A DNA stretch of 64,000 nt from GCA-2688105 sp964499445 (GTDB lineage: Bacteria > Chloroflexota > Dehalococcoidia > Dehalococcoidales > GCA-2688105): the NCBI GenBank assembly GCA_964499445.1, contig CAZCLE010000002.1:1-64000 (forward strand), in the 5' to 3' direction. The position numbers were made by a program, and so were the translations under genes. This document shows positions 23,463 through 32,567 of this stretch, one piece after another. The notes beneath the pieces are model-generated. The model saw only the letters and a program-made list of their open reading frames with translations. It was not told where the DNA came from and searched no databases. The first letter of the stretch is position 1; every line of letters begins with the position of its first letter.

Positions 23463-24353
23463 TTAATTTTTGGCATTGGTATGCTGTTCTACCATCTCTC
23501 TATAGGCAGCCATTAATCTTCTGGTAACCGGGCCTGGATTTCCTGAACCTATAGATGTGATATTGTCGTTATTCTCCCTGACCTCAACCAGCGGCATTAT
23601 CTCAATCAGCGAATTGGTAAGAAAAGCCTCCTCAAATTGCCTCAGGTCGGTCAACTTTACCTCACTCTCGACAGCATCTATCCCTAATGAATCGGCAAGC
23701 TCCATTACTACCTGGCGGGTAATGCCGGGCAGTAGGCCACTTTCAACCGGAGGCGTAACCAGACTGGGAGCTGGGGTTACGAAGAAAACGTTACTTATGC
23801 TGCCCTCAGTAATACAGCCGTGCTCATTTAGGAACATTGTTTCATCCAGTCCGGCGGCTTCAGCTTCTAGCCTGGCTCTAATATTAAGTAAATAATTGGT
23901 AGATTTCAGCCTGAGTATTGGTGATTGGCTATAGCGAGGAAAGGAGGCGACCCCGGCTCGGGAACCATTAGCGTAGGTCTCTGGTGGTGGAGGGGAGTAA
24001 TCGCTCGCCGTAACCAGTACCGTGGGGTTATTACCAACGCCGGGTCCCGGGAAAGAATCTACCTCACCCCTGGAGACGGTGAGCCGCAGGCGGGCGTTTT
24101 CCAGACCGTTGGCTACTAATGTATCCCTGCAAGCCCTGCCCAGTTCGGCAGCATTAAGCCTTGAGCCCAAGCCGAGAACCAAAGAGGCGCTTAGCAGGCG
24201 ATTGAGGTGTCGCTCCAGTAGAAAGATTTTCCCATGATAGGCACGCATGGTCTCAAATAGTCCATATCCATAGAGAAAGCCGTGGTCAAAAACCGAGATG
24301 TGCGCTTGAGAGCGGGGGAGCAGGGAGCCATTCAAATAGACAAGCTCTTCCAT
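23463..24353 (-). CDS. pabC: class IV aminotransferase-fold enzyme, probable 4-amino-4-deoxychorismate lyase
   Basis: PLP fold-type IV enzyme of 296 aa. Visible: VYLNGSLLPRS-like start, FDHGFLYGYGLFETMRAY, RLRLTVSRG, the Schiff-base Lys in RLKSTNYLLNI, and the phosphate-binding ITEGSISNVFFV. Sequence alone fits branched-chain aminotransferase, D-amino-acid aminotransferase or ADC lyase. The position directly downstream of pabB and pabA points to the lyase that releases p-aminobenzoate. ATG 24353 lies two bases after the pabA stop, with GAGG upstream. Confidence 0.82.
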   Translation of the reverse strand: MEELVYLNGSLLPRSQAHISVFDHGFLYGYGLFETMRAYHGKIFLLERHLNRLLSASLVLGLGSRLNAAELGRACRDTLVANGLENARLRLTVSRGEVDSFPGPGVGNNPTVLVTASDYSPPPPETYANGSRAGVASFPRYSQSPILRLKSTNYLLNIRARLEAEAAGLDETMFLNEHGCITEGSISNVFFVTPAPSLVTPPVESGLLPGITRQVVMELADSLGIDAVESEVKLTDLRQFEEAFLTNSLIEIMPLVEVRENNDNITSIGSGNPGPVTRRLMAAYREMVEQHTNAKN

Positions 24354-24355
24354 TA

Positions 24356-24946
24356 TTACTTCCTCACCTTTAGCGACGGCTTGGGTAAGTTCAGGAAGTT
24401 GGTCAATATGTCATGACCACTATCGGTTAGTATCGACTCCGGGTGAACTTGGGTTCCCTCTACCACGTGTTCCCGGTTTCTCACTCCCATAATTATTCCG
24501 TCCTCCGTCCTGGCAGAAACCTCAAGAGAAGCCGGGATGGTCCCGGCGTCTATTATTAGGGAGTGATAGCGACCACCAAGCAGGGGGGATGGTAAACCTT
24601 TAAAGATGGTTTCACCGTCGTGGAAGACAAGAGACTGCTTACCATGTACCGGCACTGCGGCTCGCTTTATGGTACCGCCATATACATACCCGATGCATTG
24701 ATGTCCCAGGCATACCCCCAAAATGGGAATCTTTCCCCTGAAGTAACGAACTACATCATTGGAAATCCCGGCTTCCAGTGGAGTACAAGGCCCGGGGGAG
24801 ATTACTATGTGGCTCGGAGCTAAAGCTTCAATCTGCTCCAGGGTTATACAATCATTCCGGTAGACTACTGGTTCGCCGCCCAGCTCGCCCAGATATTGAA
24901 CCAGGTTATAAGCAAATGAATCATAGTTATCTATAACCAGAATCAC
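24356..24946 (-). CDS. pabA: aminodeoxychorismate synthase glutaminase subunit
   Basis: Class I glutamine amidotransferase of 196 aa supplying ammonia to PabB. Triad Cys in ILGVCLGHQCIGYVYGG, His and Glu in THVHPESILTDSG-like form (here GTQVHPESIL). N-terminus ILVIDNYDSFAYNLVQYLGELGG and SPGPCTP are as in PabA/TrpG. It could also serve anthranilate synthase, but no trp genes lie nearby. Starts at GTG inside the pabB stop (one-base overlap). Confidence 0.92.
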   Translation of the reverse strand: MILVIDNYDSFAYNLVQYLGELGGEPVVYRNDCITLEQIEALAPSHIVISPGPCTPLEAGISNDVVRYFRGKIPILGVCLGHQCIGYVYGGTIKRAAVPVHGKQSLVFHDGETIFKGLPSPLLGGRYHSLIIDAGTIPASLEVSARTEDGIIMGVRNREHVVEGTQVHPESILTDSGHDILTNFLNLPKPSLKVRK

Positions 24947-26394
24947 TACCTCGCCTCCACCGTAACTTGAGTCGACAGGTTAAGCGCCTGAATTAGCGCC
25001 CTGGCTTTGTCCAGTGTTTCCTCATACTCTGCCTCCGGTTCCGAATCATAGACGATACCACCCCCTACCTGAAAGTAAGCCCGGCCATCTTTAATAATAA
25101 AGGTTCGAATAACTATGTCTATGTCCATTTCCCCACTGAAGCTGAGGTAGCCGAGTGAGCCGGTGTAGATGCTCCTCCGGGTAGGTTCCAGCTCGTCAAT
25201 AATTTCCATCGCCCGCACCTTCGGGGCTCCGGTTATGGAACCGCCGGGAAAGGTGGCTTTGAGAAGGTCAATTCGGTTTTTCCCCGGGCGCAGTTTACCC
25301 TCGACAGTGGAGGTCAGGTGAAAGACGGTGGGATAGGTCTCAAGGATAGCCAGTTCAGTAACCTTCACTGTTCCATATCGGCATACGCGCCCTAAATCGT
25401 TCCGTTCAAGGTCAACTATCATAATATTCTCCGCCCGGTCCTTAATACTCGACAATAATTCTTGCGCCAGGGCTTCATCTTGGACTGCAGATTTACCGCG
25501 CGGTCGAGTTCCCTTGACGGGTCGGGTTTGAACCCAATCCCCTTTAACTCTGAGAAATCTCTCAGGAGAAGCACCGACCACACTTACCCCATCAAAGTTG
25601 AAGTAGTTGGCGAAAGGAGCCGGATTGATGTTGCGTAATTGCCGGTAGAGTTCGTAGGGGGAAACCGGCAGGTCGGCTTCAAATCTCTGGGATAGGTTTA
25701 CCTGGAAGATGTCCCCGGCACATATGTATTCCCTGACGGCGGCTACAGCCTTGAGGTATTCCTCTCGGGTAAAATTTGATTTGAGCACAACGTCTTGTCT
25801 AACTGTAGCCGTTGTCAATAGCTCTTCGGCATTAGGAACCCAGGGCTTATTCAGAAGTTTGGTCTTCATCTCCTCAAGTTTTTCTTCTGCCTGATGCTTT
25901 CTTTTTCCCTCTTCCAGTTCGGGAAATCCGGTGGCGACCAAATATGTCTTCCCGGTTAGGTTGTCAAAGGCAACAACCGTGTCATAGAAGGCCAGGTAGC
26001 ATTCGGGGAGGTTCAAATCATCAACCGCCGTTGACGGCAGGCGCTCGATAAAATGGCACAGGTCATAGCTGAAATAGCCTACCGCCCCACCCACCAGGGG
26101 AATGCCCGCCGGGGGGGCATCCAGGGAATAGAGCTCCAGTAACTCATTGACCACATCAAAAGGGTTGCCCTGAATAATTTTTTGTTTCTCATTACTGTGG
26201 CTGAGCGAGATTTCTTTGCCCCGGCTTTGCAGCACCAGAAAGGGGTCGCTGCCCATAAAGGAGTAACGCCCCAGCTTACCCGGGTCCATGCCACTATCCA
26301 GAAAAAAGCTGAAGGGACGGTCTTTGAATAGCTCAAAGCACTGGGGTGCGGTGAGTGGAGTATATATCTCTTCCAGTAGGGGATAGCGTTTCAC
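24946..26394 (-). CDS. pabB: aminodeoxychorismate synthase component I
   Basis: 482-aa chorismate-utilising enzyme. C-terminal core: VNLSQRFEADL, ASPERFLRVKGDWVQTRPVKGTRPRG, DRAENIMIVDLERNDLGRVC, TFPGGSITGAPKVRAMEIIDELEP and GDIDIVIR-like (MDIDIVIRT). The Lys in PVKGT, where anthranilate synthases have Ala, identifies the PabB type that goes through an enzyme-lysine adduct. Begins with GTG 26394. First gene of pabB-pabA-pabC, divergent from folP. Confidence 0.93.
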   Translation of the reverse strand: MKRYPLLEEIYTPLTAPQCFELFKDRPFSFFLDSGMDPGKLGRYSFMGSDPFLVLQSRGKEISLSHSNEKQKIIQGNPFDVVNELLELYSLDAPPAGIPLVGGAVGYFSYDLCHFIERLPSTAVDDLNLPECYLAFYDTVVAFDNLTGKTYLVATGFPELEEGKRKHQAEEKLEEMKTKLLNKPWVPNAEELLTTATVRQDVVLKSNFTREEYLKAVAAVREYICAGDIFQVNLSQRFEADLPVSPYELYRQLRNINPAPFANYFNFDGVSVVGASPERFLRVKGDWVQTRPVKGTRPRGKSAVQDEALAQELLSSIKDRAENIMIVDLERNDLGRVCRYGTVKVTELAILETYPTVFHLTSTVEGKLRPGKNRIDLLKATFPGGSITGAPKVRAMEIIDELEPTRRSIYTGSLGYLSFSGEMDIDIVIRTFIIKDGRAYFQVGGGIVYDSEPEAEYEETLDKARALIQALNLSTQVTVEAR

Positions 26395-26527
26395 TCTTTA
26401 AAACTCATTATTAAAAGTGTTTTGACCAAGAAGACGGTGCTTAAGTATGGAAAGAAGCCAGCATTAATTATATACTATCCCGATAAAATAGGGAATTCAA
26501 GACTTAGAGAGACTTCAGGTAATGTGG

Positions 26528-26533
26528 TAGAAT
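26528..26533 (+). promoter_or_regulatory. -10 element of folP, leaderless arrangement
   Basis: TAGAAT ends six bases before the ATG at 26540, which would make the first base of the start codon about position +1. No clear -35 box and no ribosome site are seen. Moderate to weak call. Confidence 0.35.
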
Positions 26534-26539
26534 CTAGTC

Positions 26540-27400
26540 ATGAATCAATCGGGTATTACTCAATGTGGCAATACCGAGTTCCGCTGGGGGGAACGAACCT
26601 ATGTTATGGGCATCATCAACCTATCCCCCGATTCTTTCTCCGGGGACGGAATTAGCGACCTCGAGTCAGCGGTGGCTCAGGCGCATCGCCTGGTTGCTGA
26701 AGGTGCTGACATTATAGATGTTGGTGGAGAATCCACCCGTCCTAATTCAGCTCCGGTCTCAGTTGACGAGGAAATTAAGCGGGTAATTCCGGTTATAGAG
26801 CGGATGGTTTCTGAGGTGCCTGTCCCCCTGAGCATTGATACCTATAAGTCGGAGGTGGCACGCCGGGCACTTGAGGCTGGTGCCGTCATGCTCAATGACC
26901 AGTGGGGTTTGAAACGAGACTCAAAGCTAGCCGAGCTGGCTGCCGAAAAGGGTGTTCCTCTTATTTTGATGAGTAACCAGCGGGACAAGGGTGGTTATGA
27001 TGCCGGCGTCCGGCGTGATACCGCTTACTACGGGGATGTTATAGCTGAGGTGACTGCTTCCCTTCAAAATAGTCTGGACCTGGCATTGAAACTGGGCGTA
27101 CCCGGGGAGAGCATTATTCTCGACCCCGGCATCGGGTTCGGCAAGACCTGGCGGCAGGAGTTAGAAATCATCCGCCGCTTAGGCGAACTGAAGTCATTGG
27201 GAAGACCCATTTTAATTGGTACTTCCCGTAAGTCCTTCATTGGTCTGGTGCTGGACCTCCCCGCCGACCAGCGCGTTGAGGGTACTGCGGCGACTATATC
27301 TATTGCTATCGCCAATGGTGCTGACATAGTGCGGGTTCACGATGTTAAGCAGATGGTGCGAGTGTGCCGGATGAGTGATGCCATTGTGCGCTCGTCCTGA
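26540..27400 (+). CDS. folP: dihydropteroate synthase
   Basis: Condenses p-aminobenzoate with hydroxymethyldihydropterin diphosphate. 286 aa TIM barrel. Signatures: YVMGIINLSPDSFSGDG, GADIIDVGGESTRPNSAPVSVDEE, SIDTYKSEVARRALEAGAVMLND, ILDPGIGFGKT, LIGTSRKSFIG and RVHDV near the end. The MGIINLSPDSF segment begins about residue 23, so the ATG at 26540 gives a normal-length N-terminus. It faces away from pabB-A-C, so pABA synthesis and its use sit side by side. Confidence 0.97.
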   Translation: MNQSGITQCGNTEFRWGERTYVMGIINLSPDSFSGDGISDLESAVAQAHRLVAEGADIIDVGGESTRPNSAPVSVDEEIKRVIPVIERMVSEVPVPLSIDTYKSEVARRALEAGAVMLNDQWGLKRDSKLAELAAEKGVPLILMSNQRDKGGYDAGVRRDTAYYGDVIAEVTASLQNSLDLALKLGVPGESIILDPGIGFGKTWRQELEIIRRLGELKSLGRPILIGTSRKSFIGLVLDLPADQRVEGTAATISIAIANGADIVRVHDVKQMVRVCRMSDAIVRSS

Positions 27401-27426
27401 CCACGCTTACCCGACGTCCTCTGGAG

Positions 27427-27972
27427 TTAGTAAGAATTAAAGGATGCGATTTCATCCATCGGCTCCCTGTCATGTTCTGAACGTACCGTTTCCCTATCGT
27501 AATAGCCTAAACTTATCAGGATGTCTACCTTTTTATTCGGTGGTATGTTCAAGATTGCTTTTATCGCCCGTTCGTTAAACCAGCCTATCCAGCATGTCCC
27601 TAGGCCTAATTCCTCAGCCTGCAACACGAAATGCTCACCGGCTATCCCGATATCTATGAGGTAATATTTGGTGCTCCGAAACATACCGCCTATTCTAGCT
27701 AAGAACTTGGACTTTTCGGAAATGACGGCGACGATAACCGGTGCCGTTTTGCCAAAAGAGTTTATCGAATATATCCCTCTAAAGGCCGCATCGCAGAGTT
27801 TATTCTTTAATTCCCGGTCATCTACGACTATGAATTTCCACGGCTGTGAATTGCAGGCGGAAGGAGCCACTCTGGCTGCCTCAAGACACATCATAATCTT
27901 TTCTCTCTCAACGGCTCTATCTAAGTAACCCCTGATGCTTTTTCTGTGTTTTACCAGGTCTAGTAAGTCCAT
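27427..27972 (-). CDS. nitroreductase family protein
   Basis: 181-aa FMN-dependent oxidoreductase fold. FMN-binding HRKSIRGYLD near the start, RVAPSACNSQPWKFIVV, and the C-terminal GLGTCWIGWFN and LISLGYYD. No additional ferredoxin domain. Substrate unknown. AAGGAG precedes the ATG. Single gene between folP and an MFS carrier. Confidence 0.88.
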   Translation of the reverse strand: MDLLDLVKHRKSIRGYLDRAVEREKIMMCLEAARVAPSACNSQPWKFIVVDDRELKNKLCDAAFRGIYSINSFGKTAPVIVAVISEKSKFLARIGGMFRSTKYYLIDIGIAGEHFVLQAEELGLGTCWIGWFNERAIKAILNIPPNKKVDILISLGYYDRETVRSEHDREPMDEIASFNSY

Positions 27973-28076
27973 ATTTCACTCCTTAGGGACAGTTTAGATG
28001 GATATGCCCTAAGGCAAATCCTAGTGCTGAATTATGTCTTTGTCAATATAGCCGTAAGGGGAAAGGGGGTTGGTAG

Positions 28077-29345
28077 TTAGTGTCCCGATAGTGTTTGTGC
28101 CCCTCGCTTGGGTTGTGTTACCAGCAGAATTAACACGGCTGCTATCAGCATGGCTATCATCCCGGCTAGGAAAGCAAAAGCATAGTTACCGCTAACATCA
28201 AAAATATAGCCAGCTAGAACTGGACCGATGGCGGCACCAGAGTTCCAGCCCACTACCAATACCCCTATAATTACTCCGATATGACGCATCCCGAAGACAT
28301 CTCCAATCAGGGCGATAAGGGGAGGGTCAAGCCCTCCAAAGGACAGGCCGAAGATGATACCAAATAGGTATAACATCCACAAATTTGACCCTCCAGCCAG
28401 CAGCAACATTGCCCCCGCCATTAACAGCGCGCTGACTATAGCCGTCTGTTTCCGGCCAATAGCGTCTGACAGCCTACCCGTAAGTAGCCTGCCGGGAATA
28501 CTTGTGCCCCCTACTAAGCTAAGTATTGCTGCCGCCTCGATTGGACTGATACCCAAATCAATAGCATGCGGCACCAGATGGATGAGCACTGAATGTAAAC
28601 AGAAGGAATACAGTAGCCACACCAGAGACAGCAACCAGAAGTTCTTGGTCTTAGCTGCCTGGGGCAGCGAAAAACCCTCTGGCTCATTCGGGGGTTGTTC
28701 CTGGAGTGCAGTGGGAGCAGGGGTTGCCCACTTCTCTGCATTGGCTAACGGTGCTACCGCGGTGGGAGCCTTTCTCAGCGGCAGTGCACATGGGATTATG
28801 GTGAACCAGGCTACAATACCAATAATGAAATAAGCAGTTTGCCAGCCGTAGCCGGAAATAAGGTAGGCAGCAATTGGCGCCATGACTATCATTCCCAAAC
28901 CGGATCCAGAACCGACAATAGCCAACGCTAACCCTCGCCCTTTGGCGAACCACCTTGAAGCGGTTGCCATGGTAACCGTGTAAGTGGGTCCAATGCCTAT
29001 CGCCAATAATAGGCTGTAAGTGATAAATAGATGCCCCAGCGAGTTAGCATAGCTGGTCAGTAACAGGCTTAACCCGGCAAAAAAGCCCATGATGATGATA
29101 ACTATCCTCGGTCCATACCGGTCTAGAGCCCAGCCTCCTAAAATGGCGAACACACAGCCGAGCGACACGTAAACTGAAAAAATCCCCGAGGTTAGGGTTC
29201 GGCTCCAGATGAAGTGTTGCTCCAGGGAGGTAAAGAACACGCCGTAAGAGAAGTGTATGCCATAACTAATAATCCCAATAGAAAAGCAGGCTGCCACCAC
29301 TATCCAGCCATAGTATAGCCGGTCTTTTTTCACCTTATTTACCAT
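28077..29345 (-). CDS. MFS transporter, monocarboxylate/oxalate carrier type
   Basis: 422-aa permease with about twelve hydrophobic segments. N-terminus YYGWIVVAACFSIGIISYGIHFSYGVFF is characteristic of the OFA/MCT branch (oxalate:formate antiporter and monocarboxylate carriers), with LGGWALDRYGPR in loop 2-3, GIGPTYTVTMATASRWF and a polar central loop (about 195-235). C-half repeat LLTGRLSDAIGRK. Substrate not assignable, an organic anion is likely from the family. GGAGGG precedes the ATG. Confidence 0.85.
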   Translation of the reverse strand: MVNKVKKDRLYYGWIVVAACFSIGIISYGIHFSYGVFFTSLEQHFIWSRTLTSGIFSVYVSLGCVFAILGGWALDRYGPRIVIIIMGFFAGLSLLLTSYANSLGHLFITYSLLLAIGIGPTYTVTMATASRWFAKGRGLALAIVGSGSGLGMIVMAPIAAYLISGYGWQTAYFIIGIVAWFTIIPCALPLRKAPTAVAPLANAEKWATPAPTALQEQPPNEPEGFSLPQAAKTKNFWLLSLVWLLYSFCLHSVLIHLVPHAIDLGISPIEAAAILSLVGGTSIPGRLLTGRLSDAIGRKQTAIVSALLMAGAMLLLAGGSNLWMLYLFGIIFGLSFGGLDPPLIALIGDVFGMRHIGVIIGVLVVGWNSGAAIGPVLAGYIFDVSGNYAFAFLAGMIAMLIAAVLILLVTQPKRGAQTLSGH

Positions 29346-29682
29346 GTCCCTCCAACGAGGAATAAAGACTCTTCATGCCTAGTCAGGTTACGAGTGCAGC
29401 TAGAGCCCTATTATACCGGTTGCTTTCCCCCGGTTGCATAGAGCCCTCTCGGTTTCAGGTATTTTACATAACTTTTTAGGAGGAAGCAAAGTTTTCCTCT
29501 TTATCGGCTGCCGAGCCATCGGCACGCAAGCGATGGAAAATGCCCGAGACAGCTTGGGGGAAACATATATTTTGCGGAGCAGAGGCTGAAGTCTTAGCAT
29601 GCTCATCGGTGATATGGCGGGTGCCAGGACACTGTTAGGGGTAGACTTTTTATCGCTACGTTTTGGTCTCTCACCTCTTCCT
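29346..29682. other. 337-base stretch without a confident gene
   Basis: A 109-codon minus-strand frame starting inside the next gene (to 29729) has an S/P/R/K-rich shadow-like translation. The complementary plus frame reads more like protein (FIGCRAIGTQAMENARDSLG, and after one in-frame TGA, MLIGDMAGARTLLGVDFLSL) with no start or ribosome site that fits. This could be a decayed gene or chance. I assign no product. Confidence 0.3.
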
Positions 29683-30567
29683 TCACACCAGCCCCTGCTT
29701 TTTGAAGTAGAAGATAAATCCCTCGACAATCATCCCCATCTCCAACCCCTCCCCACTGGCACCAAGCTGGCGGGAAATGTATTCCTGGATTCGGTGAGTA
29801 ATAGCCTCAGTAGTCTCCCCGCTCCTCAGGGCTTTCAGGATTATATCACCAAAAATCCTGGTGTTTTCGGCGGCAGTGGAGATGAGCTCCTCCGGCTGGT
29901 TACCTACTCCGTCGTGCGAATAGAAAAGAACCCGGGGATGGAGTTCCCTTAATCTTTCCATAGTCTCCAGGTAGACCTCTATATCAAAGCTTGGTGGGGC
30001 GGCAACCGGTACTGGTGATGATTCTGCCCCCGGCATTGGCACCCCGAGGGCTTCTCCACAAAAAAGACCCCTTGTCTTCCTATCGAAGATAGCCATGTGA
30101 TGGCTGGCATGGCCTGGGGCATAGATTATCTGGAGTTCCCTACCATCAACGGAAATTGTCTCCCCATCTTCAGGAATCTTTAACTGGGATTCGGGGACGG
30201 GGAGAATGGAGCCGTAGTAGACCTCAAAATCATCGCCAAAGGACATTCTGGAACTCTCAATCAAGCGGGAGGGATTGACCACGTGCTTTGCTCCCCGGGG
30301 ATGAATCACTACTTTAGCCTGAGGAAAAAGTTGAGCCAGGCTGCCTATCGCCCCGGCGTGGTCTAGGTGAATATGGGTGGGGATAATATAAGCCGGCTCT
30401 TTCATCCCCAATTGTTTCATCGCCTCCTGAATTGAAGGAAGAATGGCTGTGGGACCGGGCTCTATCACTACCCCTCTTGTCTCATGGATGAGATACGCTG
30501 CAAAGATAGTATTAACCTTGGGTATCCATACTTCTACTCGGTATGTCCCTTCGGCTACTTCCTCCAT
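29683..30567 (-). CDS. metallo-beta-lactamase fold hydrolase
   Basis: Binuclear metal hydrolase domain. The motif THIHLDHAGAIGSL supplies the HxHxDH ligands at about residue 76, further metal His in VIHPRGAKHV and YAPGHASHHMAIFD, and a late His in LFYSHDGVG. The C-terminal 70 residues are helical (IILKALRSGETTEAITHRIQEY). Glyoxalase II-like hydrolases share this plan; substrate unknown. The open frame extends to a TTG at 30657, but AGGAGG lies at 30580-30585. I use ATG 30567 (11-base gap to that site); ATG 30576 is the alternative with a two-base gap. Confidence 0.85.
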   Translation of the reverse strand: MEEVAEGTYRVEVWIPKVNTIFAAYLIHETRGVVIEPGPTAILPSIQEAMKQLGMKEPAYIIPTHIHLDHAGAIGSLAQLFPQAKVVIHPRGAKHVVNPSRLIESSRMSFGDDFEVYYGSILPVPESQLKIPEDGETISVDGRELQIIYAPGHASHHMAIFDRKTRGLFCGEALGVPMPGAESSPVPVAAPPSFDIEVYLETMERLRELHPRVLFYSHDGVGNQPEELISTAAENTRIFGDIILKALRSGETTEAITHRIQEYISRQLGASGEGLEMGMIVEGFIFYFKKQGLV

Positions 30568-30915
30568 TTTTATCATTACCTCCTCTGCTTTGGTGGTATG
30601 GAAGCTTGATAAATTTTTGGCTTCAACTGGAGTTGCGTAATGGGCGTAGCTAAACAACTTAGGCTCAACTTATTCAATGGGCACTATAAGCCAGCGGTGG
30701 CATCTTGTCAATCCGTCTCAGGAGCTTTTATGGTCCGCTGCTTTCTTCCCAGCCTCAGTCCTTGGGGCGGTGAAACCAGGCCTCGTCTGTTTAGGGCTCA
30801 ATATAGTAAATATCATCCCTTACCTATTACTTAACATTTTGTCACAATAGGGTTATTATAAACGCTGAAACTGGCATTGCCAGACTTTTGATGAGCAGGT
30901 AGAGGCAAAGCTGAG

Positions 30916-32148
30916 TTGAAGATAAAATTGATTACCCTGGCCAGTCTAGCATTAGTTTGTTTCCTTGGCGGAGGTTGTGCTCATTCCCTGGATTTCGATA
31001 ATCGCCTGAGCTCAATCGTCGAACCATATAGCTTTAGTATTGTGGAATGGGAGTCAAGGGCTATATCACGGGAAGCAAATCAATGGCTTTTCGGTAAGGA
31101 TGAAAAGATTGATGATGAAATCCACGTAGTCATGGAGTATTTCTCCTCTGGTGAGCGGATAAAAACCCTGGAATCCGAATTAGAAGCCATCAATGCCGGT
31201 GAAGGGCAGGGCAACCCGACTTCAATCGAAGCCGAGCTAAATATATTACAAGAGCGAAGGATAGCTTTAAAGGAAATGGTGGAGAGGATAATAGAGAAGC
31301 AGGTAAAAGAAACGCTGGTTCAAGAGGGCATCTTCCATCCAATAGATGAATACATAAGGTTAAAGGTTAGCTTTCCGCCAATAAATTTCAAGCTGGAGAA
31401 ACCACCCCATTTGCTGGTGATTTCACCTAGGGAAAAAATAGAGAGCATGAGAGAAATTACCCTGCAGACGAACATTAGCCTGGAGGAAATAGAGGGGATT
31501 GAATCCGAGGCTGATAAGTTAGGCGTCTCATCACTGGTGGTAGAACTCGGTGGTCTGGGAGCGACATATCCCAGCTTGGTTACCACTGACGCTGACCTGG
31601 AGTTTACTATTGATACGGCGACTGAGGAGTGGCTGCATCAATATCTGGTTTTCAAGCCGTTAGGTTTTCTATACTTACTGGATTTAATCGGTGTGTCCAG
31701 AAATTATGAAATTGCCACCATAAATGAGACCTTAGCCAGTATGGTCAGCGATGAAATTGGGTCTATCGTATGCCAGAAATACTACTCTCAGTATGAAAAT
31801 AACGGTGCTCGCCAGAACCAGGAAGCAGAGGCAGGATTTGACTTCAACCGGGAAATGAGGGAGATAAGACGGGCGGTTGACAATTACCTAGCCCAGGGAG
31901 AAATTGAGCAGGCTGAAGAATTTATGGAACAGAAACGGCAATATTTAGCTTCAAGGGGCTATTATATTAGGAAACTAAATCAAGCCTATTTTGCCTTTCA
32001 CGGGACATATGCTGATGACCCAACCTCTATTAGCCCCATCGGGCTTGAGTTAAAGGAATTAAGAAGTCGGAGTGCCTCACTCAAGGATTTTCTAAATACG
32101 GTCGCCGCTATGACCAGCCGCCAGGACCTGATAGACAGCATCAAATAA
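30916..32148 (+). CDS. lipoprotein of unknown function, 410 aa
   Basis: Signal: MKIKLITLASLALVCFLGGGC, hydrophobic segment then lipobox GGGC with Cys21. The mature protein is soluble, acidic and largely helical with likely coiled coil around residues 75-115 (repeated Glu/Leu, ERIKTLESELEAINAG) and 290-345. The C-terminal segment reads LNQAYFAFHGTYADDP then ISPIGLELKELR, which I think is a conserved block of an unnamed family of secreted Chloroflexota proteins; I cannot place it. Starts at TTG 30916, AGAGG upstream. Exported and lipid-anchored by inference. Confidence 0.65.
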   Translation: MKIKLITLASLALVCFLGGGCAHSLDFDNRLSSIVEPYSFSIVEWESRAISREANQWLFGKDEKIDDEIHVVMEYFSSGERIKTLESELEAINAGEGQGNPTSIEAELNILQERRIALKEMVERIIEKQVKETLVQEGIFHPIDEYIRLKVSFPPINFKLEKPPHLLVISPREKIESMREITLQTNISLEEIEGIESEADKLGVSSLVVELGGLGATYPSLVTTDADLEFTIDTATEEWLHQYLVFKPLGFLYLLDLIGVSRNYEIATINETLASMVSDEIGSIVCQKYYSQYENNGARQNQEAEAGFDFNREMREIRRAVDNYLAQGEIEQAEEFMEQKRQYLASRGYYIRKLNQAYFAFHGTYADDPTSISPIGLELKELRSRSASLKDFLNTVAAMTSRQDLIDSIK

Positions 32149-32162
32149 TCATAGCCATGTTC

Positions 32163-32567
32163 TTATTTTCCCACGACTTCAATGATGCCGGCGGTGGCAT
32201 CGACCTTTACATAATCCCCGGTTTTTATCAGCTCAAATACATTCTTCTCCGGTCTATCCACAGTAGGAATCTTGGTAATGATAACCGCGCCCGATAAGAT
32301 GGGCTCACTCTCCAGGCATATCATAGCCGCGGGTGCGTTATTGTTTTGTTTTGCCGCCCAGGCGGCAGAATCACCGGCACTGGACCCCTTGCCGGTAGTG
32401 AACACAAACACCTTACCGACCAGGCTTGTACCCTCTAATTGGTGCCGCGGCATAGGAACCTTACCGGTAGCCGGGTCTAAATCACCGAGGAAGGAGAACG
32501 GCCCGTTATAGACCACCGCTTCCCCTTCTGCCTTACCAGCGCTTATCATGTGAGCTTTTATTTCCAT
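32163..32567 (-). CDS. aconitase X small (swivel) subunit
   Basis: 134-aa DUF126 domain, the swivelling domain of aconitase X. Visible: ISAGKAEGEAVVYNGPFSFLGDLDPATG, GTSLVGKVFVFTTGKGSSAGDSAAW (Ser and Gly loop conserved in the family), and PTVDRPEKNVFELIKTGDYVKVDA. I use ATG 32567 with AAAGGAGAG upstream; an ATG at 32588 contains that ribosome site. Overlaps the large subunit end by 10 bases. Aconitase X acts as cis-3-hydroxyproline dehydratase in some bacteria and as phosphomevalonate dehydratase in archaea; the substrate here is not decided by sequence. Confidence 0.88.
   Translation of the reverse strand: MEIKAHMISAGKAEGEAVVYNGPFSFLGDLDPATGKVPMPRHQLEGTSLVGKVFVFTTGKGSSAGDSAAWAAKQNNNAPAAMICLESEPILSGAVIITKIPTVDRPEKNVFELIKTGDYVKVDATAGIIEVVGK

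Noticed and set aside
24946..26394. Anthranilate synthase (TrpE) identity for the chorismate enzyme
   Set aside because: PVKGT carries the Lys typical of PabB, and pabC and folP are adjacent; no trp genes are nearby.
29400..29729. 109-codon minus-strand gene after the metallo-hydrolase
   Set aside because: It starts inside the hydrolase gene, lacks a ribosome site and has a shadow-like composition.
30640..30834. 64-codon plus-strand frame upstream of the large lipoprotein
   Set aside because: No ribosome site, no recognisable sequence and an overlap with the 5' end of the divergent hydrolase frame.
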